Positions 1 through 7,821 of a DNA stretch of 20,923 bases are shown piece after piece. Source of the stretch: Welwitschia mirabilis (lineage: Eukaryota; Gnetophyta; Gnetopsida; Welwitschiales); the NCBI GenBank assembly GCA_051453625.1, contig JBOZIK010000001.1:292756514-292777436 (forward strand), given 5' to 3'. The notes beneath the pieces were generated by a model. It searched no databases. It had not been told where the DNA came from and was given only the letters and a program-made list of their open reading frames with translations. A program made the position numbers and the translations under genes. Each line of letters opens with the position of its first letter. Within the stretch, counting starts at the first letter, position 1.

Positions 1-613
1 GCAAACTTAAAATCATGATGATAAAATCTATGTTAAAAGGACTTCCTACTTAGAAGTTTATAAAGATGTGCTATGTGTAGGATGCCAATATGGTAAAGAA
101 CTAATTATCATATATAGAAATGGAGTTTCAGGTAAGTAAATCTCTTGAATGTATTGATTTATTATGTTTGAGCCTATGAAACAAGCCACTAGAAAGGAAA
201 TGAAATACATGATAACATTCATTGATGATTTTTCAACATAAATAACAATCTATTTTTTAAAAAAAAAGAAAAGGCATTTTTAAAGTTTGTTTAGTTTCAA
301 AAGAAAGTTGAAATAAAAATTGATAATAAAATTTAATATCAACAAATGGATAATGGATGAGAATTCCTATCTCAAGAATTATTAAATGTTCTTAAAAGGA
401 ATTATATTAGAATATAATTAACATACCTTTACACTCTAAAATAAAATGATTTGAATGAAAGAAAAAATAGACATCTTGGAAAAATTTATCAAATTATGTT
501 ATAAAAAAGAAAAATTCTAGGATAATTTTGGGTAGAAAGTATGAAGTTAACAATTTATATTGCGAATTTCATACCATAATCAAAACTTAATTTTGTTCTA
601 CAATTTCAAATAT
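1..613 (+). pseudogene. Copia pol fragment: pre-integrase tail and integrase core
   Basis: This is a decayed piece of a Ty1/Copia polyprotein, cut by the window start and by a gap on the right. Pieced across frames it reads from the end of the GAG-pre-integrase region (LKIMMIKSMLKGLPYLEVYK) into the integrase core: KQATRKEMKYMITFIDDFS near 178-236, the DNGGEF-type catalytic aspartate block at 349-363 (D and N kept, second G now TGA) and NERKNRHLGK near 454-483, where the third catalytic residue, the glutamate, survives. The first catalytic aspartate block is not intact. An integrase would insert the cDNA copy into the host genome. The piece aligns at roughly 75-80% by eye with 3236-3850, so it is a separate, older insertion of the same family in the same orientation. 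It is non-functional because of several stops and frameshifts. Confidence 0.8.
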
Positions 614-713
614 NNNNNNNNNNNNNNNNNNNNNNNNNNNNNNNNNNNNNNNNNNNNNNNNNNNNNNNNNNNNNNNNNNNNNNNNNNNNNNNNNNNNNNN
701 NNNNNNNNNNNNN
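614..713. other. Assembly gap, 100 N
   Basis: A run of exactly 100 N, the usual placeholder for unknown length. It separates a plus-strand Copia integrase from a minus-strand Copia gag, so the junction between these two insertions cannot be read. Confidence 0.99.
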
Positions 714-953
714 TATCTAAAATCTAAGAAGAAAGAGACTTATTAGAAATTTTTTAAGAGACTTATTAGAAATTTTTTCTTGGAAAGCATTATACATATT
801 ATTTTCCCATTCTTGATAATTATCGCCCTGAAAAATCACCTGATAGATGTTCATTCTAGGATGGTCAGAAGGATGAAGGTAATACATAGAAGTAGGGTCA
901 AGTGCTATCGCTGTCTTCTTCCCTTTGTCTCCTCTATTGCTTATGATGGCTAT
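714..953 (-). pseudogene. Copia gag N-terminus, minus strand
   Basis: On the minus strand an uninterrupted frame of 80 codons runs from an ATA at 953 (probably a decayed ATG; TAG lies just before it) to the gap at 713. It has two hallmarks of the plant Copia gag N-terminus (Retrotran_gag_3 type): TSMYYLHPSDHPRMNIYQV, matching the usual 'YYLHPSDHPG' block, and then GDNYQEWENNMYNAF, matching 'GDNYxxW'. In the intact family this region starts the capsid protein that packages the element RNA. The primer binding site lies just upstream on the same strand (1025-1015), as expected for the 5' end of an element running right to left. The rest of gag and pol would lie in or beyond the gap. The overlapping plus-strand frame 780-995 is a shadow of this gene. 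Confidence 0.85.
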
Positions 954-1014
954 ATTATACTAGTCTCAATCAAAAAGAAAATAAAAAATAATTAGCTAGG
1001 ATTTTCTTTTCCCT

Positions 1015-1025
1015 GTCTGATACCA
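1015..1025 (-). promoter_or_regulatory. Primer binding site (tRNA-iMet type), minus strand
   Basis: The minus strand reads TGGTATCAGAC, matching the plant Copia site TGGTATCAGAGC, which pairs with the 3' end of initiator tRNA-Met to prime reverse transcription. It lies about 60 nt upstream of the minus-strand gag start, and the LTR should begin a few bases to its right. Confidence 0.8.
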
Positions 1026-1425
1026 TAAAGAATTTTTTGGGAATGATTTTCTATGTTATTCTCATTAATGGGTTAGGAAATATATACACCTTACACCTCT
1101 AACAAATCACTAATTTAATGGACCTAATACATTACACCTCTAACAACTTTTACTAATTTAGTGGACTTAATACATTACACCTCTAATAACTTTTACTAAT
1201 TTAGTAGACCTAAATAAGTATAAAAGATAATAAAAGATATTCTAAGAATATTACAAATATACATGGCATATTTACACATAATTATCTCAATAAGCTCCAT
1301 GATAAATTTCTTTTCTACCTATAGTACTATAGTTCATTATCAGCTTTCTCCATTCTTTTGTAGTGTTCTTGTTGCTGATGCCATTCTCCTATAGTCACCT
1401 TCTTACTACACTCTTCAACTATTAC
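1026..1425 (-). repeat. Probable 5' LTR of the minus-strand Copia element
   Basis: Sequence beyond the minus-strand primer binding site is where the 5' LTR must lie. The left edge is fixed to within a few bases by that site. The right edge is uncertain: by about 1451 the sequence belongs to the LTR of another family. No second copy of this LTR is in the window, so the extent is inferred. It contains the 43-bp tandem repeat at 1090-1216. Confidence 0.4.
1090..1216. repeat. Three tandem units of about 43 bp
   Basis: Three head-to-tail units at 1090-1130 (41 bp), 1131-1173 (43 bp) and 1174-1216 (43 bp). Each starts TTACACCTCTAA and contains CTAATTTA followed by a GGACCTAATAC-like end. Units 2 and 3 differ at only a few positions. 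They lie inside the probable LTR, where short tandem repeats are common in the U3 or promoter region. Confidence 0.9.
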
Positions 1426-1450
1426 AATTCTAAAGATGGACATTTTTAAT

Positions 1451-1711
1451 GATGTTATTATGTGTCTATATTAGAAATCATGTTTAGTTTGCTTGGTGGT
1501 TATCTTATCTTTGAGTGTTTCCTAGTTTTATGCTAGTTGACATCTTCTCTATGTTGATTGAACATATATATAAGTGTAATTCCCTTGTTTCTTTGTATGC
1601 AATAATATTAATAAAGGGAGCATAATTCTCTCTTGAAGATTCAATTATTCTTCCAATTTTTTTAGTTTGTTGAATTAACCAACATTTTTGGCCTATTAGT
1701 TTTAGCACTCA
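1451..1711 (+). repeat. 5' LTR of the Copia element (left-truncated)
   Basis: Starting at GATGTTATTATGTGTCTATA, this stretch aligns with 5990-6282 through shared blocks such as TTATGCTAGTTGAC, TTGAACATATATATAA, TGTAATTCCCTT and the end block GGCCTATTAGTTTTAGCACTCA. It lacks about 45 bp at the left relative to the 3' LTR, and also a 20-30 bp segment before AACATTTTTGG. It ends eight bases before the primer binding site. Confidence 0.75.
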
Positions 1712-1718
1712 AAATTAA

Positions 1719-1731
1719 TGGTATTAGAGCC
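1719..1731 (+). promoter_or_regulatory. Primer binding site (tRNA-iMet type)
   Basis: TGGTATTAGAGCC differs from the plant Copia site TGGTATCAGAGCC at one base (C to T). It marks the end of the 5' LTR and the start of the internal region. Confidence 0.8.
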
Positions 1732-1836
1732 AAAGTTTCTGCGCTTATGTGTAGTGTACAGAAGAGCCTATGAAGCTAATCAGCTAAAGACTGAGCCTTT
1801 TTATATAAGGATCTAAGTGTGATCATACCAAGCACA

Positions 1837-2640
1837 ATGGTAGATTTTGCAATCTTGACAGCAGGGATTGAGAGACTGAACTATAATAATTTTGAATATT
1901 AGTGATATTCCACTAAATCATATTTACAAGAATAAGATCTTTAGAAGATTATTAGAGAAAATGAAAAGCAGCAATAGAAGAGTAGCACTATAAAGGTGGA
2001 AAATGAAAAGTGGTAAGGCAATGTTTATATTAAAAGTTACAATTGAAAAAGAATGGTTAGAGCATATCAGACATGCTAGAAATCCTAGAGATGCTTGGAA
2101 TATTTTAAAGAATTTATTTTCTAAGACAAATAAGGCTAGACTTTAATTTTTAGAGAATAAGCTTGAATCTTTGACTCAAGAAATGATGACAATTGGTCAA
2201 TACTTCATGAAGATGAAGACTCTTTGTAATGAGATTTCACAAGTTGATCCAAATTCAAAGTTTGGAGAAGAAAGAATAAGGCAAATTATCATACATTATC
2301 TAAGGCTTCAATACGCAAAGTTTATAATGACCGTTAAAGGATGGTAGTTTCAACCATCACTAGTGCAATTGGAGAATATGTTGGCTAGTCAATAGGCTCT
2401 CACTAAAATAAAAGACAATGTTGCTCCAAAGGAAATAAAAGAATCTCTTTTTGCATAGAAGGACAAGCATCATATGAGTTAAAGAAAGAAAGATCTAAGT
2501 AAGGCTAGTCATAGAAAAGAAAATTCATAGCAAACAGAAATATGATTCAAGAAAAAATCACAAAATTTTAGGATTTTAAATGCTTCAACTATAGATAAAA
2601 AAAGGAAAGAAATCAATAGAGAGAAACATAATGATATGAA
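1837..2640 (+). pseudogene. Copia gag (UBN2-type capsid) with zinc-knuckle remnant
   Basis: The ATG at 1837 begins MVDFAILTAGIERLNYNNFE, a typical Copia gag start (the usual 'RLNxxNFxxW' block, with TGG changed to TAG or lost). Downstream come EWLEHIRHARNPRDAWNILK and LENKLESLTQEMMTIGQYF, which match the UBN2 gag core, then SQVDPNSKFGEERIRQIIIH. A zinc-knuckle relic lies near 2581-2592 (KCFNY; the first Cys is kept and the second is now Tyr). Gag forms the virus-like particle and the knuckle binds element RNA. Conserved glutamines are often TAG, for example around 2343 (GW*FQPSL) and 2391 (ASQ*AL). At least two frameshifts and many stops make it non-functional. Confidence 0.8.
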
Positions 2641-2769
2641 TTAAATAATAAGATAGGGAGGAACAATGGGATGTAGAAGTATCTTTCTATATTGTTGAGT
2701 AAGATTCCATGTAGTTATGAGGATTACCCAATGATGTAAAACATTCCTTAACAACCACATCAATTCATA

Positions 2770-3120
2770 AAGGAATTAGTTATAATTATGATTGGATTGT
2801 GCATTCTGACTAATTAAATCACATGTCAGGAGATGAAAAGAAATTTCTTAACATGTCAAAGTATAATGTAATTGTGTTGTTATAGTAGCCAACAATGCAG
2901 TAATGCCAATTACTCATACCATAGAAGCAACATTAATTTCTCAATCCCATCATCAAGAGACTCATCCACAAGATGTGTATTTTGTACTAGTTATGGAGAG
3001 GAACTTGTTATCAGCTTTTCAATTAATATCATCTAGGAATTATGTAGTCTTTATTCTTAAGAATGTCAAAGTATATCATATAATTAAAGAATCTAAAGCA
3101 CCAATTATGAAAGAATAGAA
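2770..3120 (+). pseudogene. Copia aspartic protease, active site lost
   Basis: At 2790 the frame reads DWIVHSD*LNHMSGDEKKF, the decayed form of the plant Copia protease active-site block 'WIVDSGCSNHMTG'. The catalytic aspartate is now His (CAT at 2802), the Gly of D-S-G is Asp and the following Cys is a stop. A further open stretch, 2903-3118 (MPITHTIEATLISQSHHQET onward), is the C-terminal part of the protease and linker, including NLLSAFQLI, a form of the usual 'NLLSVGQL' block. The intact enzyme cuts Gag-Pol into its mature proteins. A frameshift separates the two halves. Confidence 0.75.
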
Positions 3121-3139
3121 ATTGAAATCAGTTTATGTA

Positions 3140-3860
3140 TTATCTAGTAAGTTATCATTTATTAAAAAAACTAGTACAAATAAGATAGTAGGACTATTGC
3201 ATGAGTGATTAGAACATGTTGGATATAGAAAACTTAAAACCATGATGATAAAATATGCACTAAAAGGATTTTCTTACTTAGAAGTTTGTAAGGATGTATT
3301 GTGAAAGATATCAATATGTTAGAGCACATTAATTACCATACACAGAATCAGAGTTTTAAGTAAGAAAATCTCTTGAGCTTATTTATTAGATGTATTCAAG
3401 CTTATGAAACAAGACTCTATAAAGGGAACAAAATAAATGATAACATTCATGCATGATTTGTCAAGATACATATAGCTCTATTTATAGGAAGGAAAAAAAA
3501 AGTAGAAGTACTTTTACTATTTATTGAGTTTCAAAAAAAAGTTGAAAACAAAATTGGCAATAAAATTCAATGTCTATGAATAAATAATGGAGGATAATTC
3601 CTATCGCAATAATTCTCAAATTATCTAAGAAGGAATGGAATTGAAATACAATTAATATGCCCTTACACTCCATAACAAAATGATATGGCTAAAAGGAAAA
3701 ACAAATGTCTTACAAAGATTTATCAAAGTATGTTACATGCAAGAAATATTTTAGGGCAAATTTGGGTAGAAAGTATGAAGACAATAGTGTATATTGTGAA
3801 TTTAATATTACAAGGAAAATTTAATTTTATTTTATAATTTCAAACATTATGGAATATTAA
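3140..3860 (+). pseudogene. Copia GAG-pre-integrase and integrase core, catalytic residues lost
   Basis: It begins with the zinc-binding pre-integrase block: LLHE*LEHVGYRKLKTMM near 3196-3246 corresponds to the usual 'LWHERLGHxGxRKLK'. The integrase core follows (MITFMHDLSRY near 3438). The DNGGEF block at 3583-3600 now reads NNGG*F, so the second catalytic aspartate is Asn. The QNGVAERKNR block near 3676-3702 reads QNDMAKRKN, so the catalytic glutamate is Lys (AAA at 3691). Both changes are G-to-A transitions. The enzyme would join element cDNA to host DNA. The region is homologous to 1-613. Confidence 0.8.
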
Positions 3861-3889
3861 ACCTTGTGGATGTTATTCGTCTACCTTTG

Positions 3890-4130
3890 GCTGTATTTGT
3901 GTAAGTTAGTTTTTTATCTTTGGTTGTGTTTGTTATGTTTTTGTGGCTACTTATCTTCATAATAAGTTTAACAAGAAAGCTATTCATTTTTTTTTATTGG
4001 ATATGATTCTAAGAGAAAAGGATGGAGATGCTATGGTTCCAATACCAATCATTACTATACAAGTAGGAATGTTGTGTTTGATGAAAATGTATCATGATGA
4101 TGATCACAAGTTTTTCTTTTAGATTTTAGG
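3890..4130 (+). pseudogene. Copia integrase C-terminal linker
   Basis: Across frameshifts the sequence reads YVFVATYLHNKFNKKAIHFF and then YDSKRKGWRCY followed by NHYYTSRNVVFDENV near 4000-4095. These match the well-known post-integrase stretch of plant Copia polyproteins ('VGYDSxxKGYRxYDPxxxKxxxSRNVVFDE'). This linker lies between integrase and reverse transcriptase. It has no catalytic role of its own but is a reliable Copia marker. Confidence 0.75.
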
Positions 4131-4439
4131 CATATAGGGCTTCAATAAGTTGAATCTAATGATTAATTAGCTGAGTCTATTAGCACTTCACCAAGTCCAA
4201 CACCAAAATTATCAAGCCCTTGGAAATTCACAACTCATGAAAAATTGCTTAAGGATTGTCAACCCAACCAATTACCAAATGTGGTAGAAGAATTAAAATA
4301 AGAAATGAGTAAGGAAGAAGAAATGAAGGAAGGAATAAGACATTTAACTAAAGTAAGAAAGCCAAATCCCATCTATTCCAATGTTTCTTTGGTCATGGAA
4401 CCAACTTCATATAGTGAAGCTTGTGAAAATGAAAAATAG

Positions 4440-5130
4440 CAAAAACCTAGGAAAGAAGAAATTCATGCTCTTGAATAAAATCACACTTAGGATTTAGTTC
4501 TAAGAAAAAAGAACATGAAGACTCTCTCCTGCAAGTGGATATATAAGATAAAGAAACATGTAGATGATACTATTAAAAGGTACAAATTCCATCTAATAGC
4601 AAAAGATTTTTTGTAATAGTATGGGTTGAATTATAATGAGACCTACATTCTAGTTACAAAAATAACAACTATCTACCTTATAATAGGACTTGCAGCCTAC
4701 AAAAATTGGATTTTATGGTATATGGATGTGAAGAATGCATTTATTAATGGATAAATTAGTCATGATATATACATGGAATAGTTAAAAGGCTTTGCATTCC
4801 CAAAAATGAAGATTATATATGCAAGATGAGGAAAGAATTATATGCATTAAAACAAGCATCTCATGCTTGGTATGGAAAGATTACTGAATTTCATTTAAAA
4901 AATGAATATTCAATAGATTTAAGTATATTGGTAAAAAATCACAATCATAATATTTTAGTTATTCTTATATATGTGAATGATTTAATCATTATTGGAGATG
5001 AAAAGCTATAAAATAATCGAATAAAAGAAAATCTATGTACACATTTTTAGATGAAGGATTATTAGCTTAGTGGTAAATAAATTTAAGGATTGATTACTTC
5101 TATGCTAATAAAAGTATGCAAAGGATTTAT
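4440..5130 (+). pseudogene. Copia reverse transcriptase (RVT_2), YVDD changed to YVND
   Basis: Recognisable blocks in order are YKIKKHVDDTIKRYKFHLIA near 4539, YGLNYNET near 4619, MDVKNAFING at 4722-4751 (the usual 'DVxxAFLNG'), YME*LKGF near 4769 (Gln of 'EQPxGF' now TAG at 4779), and RKELYALKQASHAWY at 4829-4873 (the usual 'LYGLKQAxRxWY'). The catalytic YVDD is at 4970-4981 but reads YVND, so one of the two metal-binding aspartates is Asn (GAT to AAT). The segment 4826-5011 is open; upstream blocks are in another frame. The intact enzyme copies element RNA into DNA. This copy would be inactive even without its stops. Confidence 0.85.
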
Positions 5131-5229
5131 TGAAGAGATTTATCATGAATAATAGCAGATCAATCACTACACCAATACATAATGAATATTAAGTTATCAG
5201 CTAATTAAGGGAAAAAATTATAAGATTCC

Positions 5230-5900
5230 TTTATAGATAAATAGTTATTTGAAATCTTCATGTATCTGATAATGATAAGGATTAATATTGCATTTTTAGT
5301 TGATTTAGTAAGTTAGTTTATGTAAAATCCAAGAAAACCACATCTAGTAACTCCTTGTCAAATACTTTGGTACATCAAAGGGACATATGATCTAGGAATT
5401 TTATGTAAAAATAAAGGTAATTTCATGTTAAATGGATAATGCGATGCAAATCATGCTAGAGACTTAACTACAAAAATATCAAATACATGATACATTTTCA
5501 GCACAAGTTCTTATATGATTTTTTAGTGTAGTAATAAACAACACATAGTTTCATTGTCTATAATAGAATCTGAATTTAAGTCAACAATAATGACTACACA
5601 AGGATGCACCTCATTAATGCAATTATTGGATTATTTATAGTAGAATGGAGAATACTTGATGTTAATCTATTATAATAACTTATCATTTATTTAACTTGGA
5701 GAAAATATTGTATTTTATGTACAAACAAAACAATTTGAAGTACAATATTATTACATTAGAGAAAACATTTTAAAAGGGAAAATCCAACTTGAAGTAGTGG
5801 AGATAGAAAATCAAATTGTCAATTATTTCACCAAATGTATGCATGTTAGTGAATTCATAGACCATAAAAAACAATTAGAAATTGTCAAACATTAGTTTAT
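5230..5900 (+). pseudogene. Copia RNase H
   Basis: Decayed RNase H that followed the reverse transcriptase and removed RNA from RNA:DNA hybrids. Blocks include DANHARDLTTKISNT near 5443 (the usual 'DADWAGDxxxRKSTSG'), YIFSTSSYMI, KQHIVSLSIIESEF near 5537-5580 (the usual 'KQxxVALSSTEAEY'), then LGENIVFYVQTKQFEVQYYY near 5695-5755 (the 'NPxFHxRTKHIEVxxHFIR' block) and the C-terminal QLEVVEIENQIVNYFTK with FIDHKKQLEIVKH near 5860-5890. The last 200 nt are nearly intact in one frame. The LTR follows about 50 nt after the last recognisable codon, as expected. Confidence 0.8.
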
Positions 5901-5945
5901 CTCATAATAGCAATGTTAAGAAGAGAGAACTAAAGCAGTCAACAT

Positions 5946-6282
5946 TGTTAATGTTTATATTTAGTGTGTTTAAGTTTAAAACTATAAAATTTGGAATGTT
6001 GTTATTATGTGTCTATATAAGGGATCTTGTTTGCTATGTGGTTAGCTTATTTGTTAAGTATTTTCTAGTCTTATGCTAGTTGACTTATTCTCTATGTTAG
6101 TTGAACATATATATAATAATGTAATTCCCTTATTTCTATATGTGTAATAACATTATGAAAGGAAGCCTACCTCCCTATTAACAATTTAGTTATTCCTCTA
6201 AATCATTTTTGTTTATTAAATTTTATGTTGTAAAATATTCACATCAGAGTCAACATTATTGACCTATTGGTTCTAGTACTCA
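5946..6282 (+). repeat. 3' LTR of the Copia element
   Basis: It probably begins at TGTTAATG just after a degenerate purine-rich stretch (5919-5936, a likely polypurine tract) and ends at TACTCA, matching CACTCA at the end of the 5' LTR. Shared blocks with 1451-1711 and with 11102-11310 include TATGCTAGTTGAC, TTGAACATATATAT, ATTATGAAAGGAAGCCTA and GGTTCTAGTACTC. The left boundary is uncertain by about 30 bp. A primer-binding-site-like relic lies at 6239-6251. Confidence 0.7.
6239..6251 (+). promoter_or_regulatory. Primer-binding-site-like relic inside an LTR
   Basis: TCACATCAGAGTC matches 9 of 13 positions of TGGTATCAGAGCC, with the ATCAGAG core intact, and is followed by AACATTATTG. The homologous place in the third LTR copy (11273-11285) also matches 9 of 13. 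It lies about 30 bp before the inferred LTR end, where no primer site is expected. Confidence 0.4.
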
Positions 6283-6289
6283 ATAATTT

Positions 6290-6432
6290 ATATCATTCTA
6301 TTTTAATTATGTATTAATATTATGTTTCAACCTTATAAATAATGAATGTCATTTGCAGTGTGCAGTACAGGTTTATTCTCAAATCTTTTTTCTTCTAATT
6401 TCCTATAACTCTTTGGGCATGTCAATATTACA
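6290..6432 (+). repeat. 5' LTR of the gag-only element (left part missing)
   Basis: It aligns with 7678-7821. Shared blocks are TATTAAT(A/G)TTAT(G/A)TTTCAAC, CATAAATAA-like, GTGTGCA/TGTGCAA, TTTATTCTCAAAT, TTTTTCTTCTA-like and the end TATTACA. The start is set by where similarity to the 3' LTR begins, immediately after the neighbouring Copia LTR. Confidence 0.7.
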
Positions 6433-6435
6433 AAG

Positions 6436-6448
6436 TTGTATCAAAGCC
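6436..6448 (+). promoter_or_regulatory. Primer binding site of the gag-only element
   Basis: TTGTATCAAAGCC matches TGGTATCAGAGCC at 11 of 13 positions and lies three bases after the LTR end ATTACA. The downstream leader TGGCCTAAGGCTC is of the kind usual after this site. Confidence 0.75.
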
Positions 6449-6537
6449 TGGCCTAAGGCTCTATCCTAATAAGCTAACCTCATAGTCCTAATACTTCTCT
6501 TAGACTTTCTATACCTTTGTTAGAGAACTAAGTAGAC

Positions 6538-7443
6538 ATGGTTGATTGTTATTAGATTAAGTTCTTTAATGGCAGAAACTTTCATGTGTAGAAGTTAAAA
6601 GTCAAACCTCTTCTTGGAAAAGAGGGTGTATTTGAGAATATTTAAGAGATCTACATCTAAATCACCAAGAGAATACTCTTTGAAAATAGAAGATAAGTAA
6701 TGTAATAATAGTAGCCACCATTGGATTAATAATGGATGATCAGTTCTTGTATTTCTAGAGTTTAGAAACAGAGTTAAAAAGATCTATGATAGTTTAGAGA
6801 ATTTATTTAAAAATTAGTAGGCTAACACTACTACTTCCCTCAAGAAATGATTTTATTATTTGATATTTGAAAAAGGTGAGGATTTTTTTTTGGAATATTG
6901 ATCAGTTTAATAGTCTTCAAAGTCAACTAAATGTAATCAAGGAAAAATTAAGAGACAAGGACTGCTACATAATTCTACTTAATAGCATGTTTAGATTGAT
7001 GTCCAATATTTCTTTCACATTAATAGCAAAAATAAGTTGACCTTTCAACTATTATATCTACATTTCTTAAGGAATGCATCCATAGGATATCAATGTTAGG
7101 AGTCTAACATGGAACTCAAACATTTATAAGTATTCCTTGTTAAGCTAAGAAAGCACTAAATGATATGTATAACTCTTAAAAAAAAATTACCTACTATTAT
7201 TATAACAAACAAGGCCATTCTTGAATCAATCATTGAATAAGGAAAAAGAACATTTTTTAAGGAAAGTAAAAGATATCTCATTTGCCATTTAGAACAATTG
7301 CTAAATCATCTCACTAAGCTATCTTTACATTAAAAGATGTTAATGAGAAGAATAAAGAAATTAGAGAACTTCATGAGCCTAATCCTTTGATGAATTTTAA
7401 AGCCTTTCATATTGAATATGTTCAAGAAATGACAAATGTTAAA
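6538..7443 (+). pseudogene. Copia-type gag with CCHC zinc knuckle (gag-only element)
   Basis: The ATG at 6538 starts a gag with the block KFFNGRNFHV*KLKVKPLLG near 6559-6612 (the usual 'KFNGxNFxxWKxxMxxLL'; the Trp is now TAG). A mid-gag region follows (DSLENLF, TTSLKK, EKLRDKD, LLNSMF; the usual 'LxxxYxxxSLxxKLxLxxxL' area). The knuckle at 7192-7233 keeps exact C-x2-C-x4-H-x4-C spacing and its central NKQGH, but all three Cys are changed: the first two to Tyr by single G-to-A changes, the last to His. After it, DVNEKNKEIRELHEPNPLMN and FHIEYVQEMTNVK end the protein before a polypurine tract. Gag forms particles and binds RNA. There are many stops and some frameshifts; it is dead. Confidence 0.7.
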
Positions 7444-7551
7444 ATTTGAAAAGTAAGATATATTACCTATGGGAAGTGAAATTTATTTGGAAAGTAAAAA
7501 TCTTTTGGCAATTGAAAACTACATTTGTTAATTATGACATGATTTGTAATC

Positions 7552-7562
7552 AAGGGGGAGAA
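7552..7562 (+). promoter_or_regulatory. Polypurine tract
   Basis: AAGGGGGAGAA, the standard plus-strand primer of plant Copia elements (the usual 'AAGGGGGAGA'), lies directly before the 3' LTR of the gag-only element. Confidence 0.8.
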
Positions 7563-7821
7563 TTTCTTATTTTAAGTATAGTTATGACTATAAATTTTAT
7601 TAGATTTATAGTTAAAGTGAGTAATGTTAAGATTAAGTCAAGAATATTTCATCTTTACATAACTCACACCTATTATTTATCTTATTATATTATAATTTTC
7701 TATTAATGTTATATTTCAACATCATAAATAAAGAACACCATTCCCACTGTGCAATATAATTTTATTCTCAAATATTTTTCCTTCTATTTTTCTACAACTA
7801 TTTGAGCCTATCTCTATTACA
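7563..7821 (+). repeat. 3' LTR of the gag-only element
   Basis: About 259 bp, from directly after the polypurine tract to ATTACA at 7821, which pairs with the end of the 5' LTR at 6432. The terminal TG is not preserved at the left end. The frame 7446-7706 that crosses its start is a chance opening. Confidence 0.65.

Larger units (their letters stand above)
1451..6282 (+). mobile_element. Ty1/Copia LTR retrotransposon, near full length, decayed
   Basis: This element has related direct LTRs (about 1451-1711 and 5946-6282), a primer binding site at 1719-1731 and, between them, all Copia domains in the diagnostic order gag, protease, integrase, reverse transcriptase, RNase H. Integrase before reverse transcriptase defines Copia rather than Gypsy. 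Its length of about 4.8 kb is usual for the superfamily. Every domain has stops and frameshifts, and catalytic residues are lost in protease, integrase and reverse transcriptase, so it is dead. The LTRs have diverged considerably, which indicates an old insertion. The 5' LTR seems to lack its left end, where sequence of the minus-strand element begins. No target-site duplication can be recognised because both edges abut other elements. Confidence 0.85.
6290..7821 (+). mobile_element. Gag-only non-autonomous LTR retrotransposon
   Basis: A compact element of about 1.5 kb: partial 5' LTR (6290-6432), primer binding site (6436-6448), gag with a CCHC knuckle (6538-7443), polypurine tract (7552-7562) and 3' LTR (7563-7821). 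Primer binding site and polypurine tract are only about 1.1 kb apart, with no trace of protease, integrase or reverse transcriptase. This is the layout described for plant terminal-repeat retrotransposons with a gag domain (TR-GAG), which would need enzymes from an autonomous partner. An old internal deletion of a full Copia would look similar. It is decayed. Its left end directly abuts the Copia 3' LTR and lacks about 115 bp of LTR. Confidence 0.7.

Noticed and set aside
780-995. 71-codon plus-strand open frame
   Set aside because: It lies opposite the well-supported minus-strand Copia gag (953-714) and has no recognisable content of its own.
1505-1708. 67-codon minus-strand open frame
   Set aside because: It lies wholly inside the Copia 5' LTR; a chance opening.
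1719-1731. TGGTATTAGAGCC as part of a tRNA gene
   Set aside because: Only the bases complementary to the tRNA 3' end are present, next to an LTR; no cloverleaf is possible.
5882-6079. 65-codon plus-strand frame
   Set aside because: It crosses from the RNase H end into the 3' LTR; composition and position suggest read-through, not a gene.
7446-7706. 86-codon plus-strand frame
   Set aside because: It crosses the polypurine tract and LTR start of the gag-only element; not a plausible gene.
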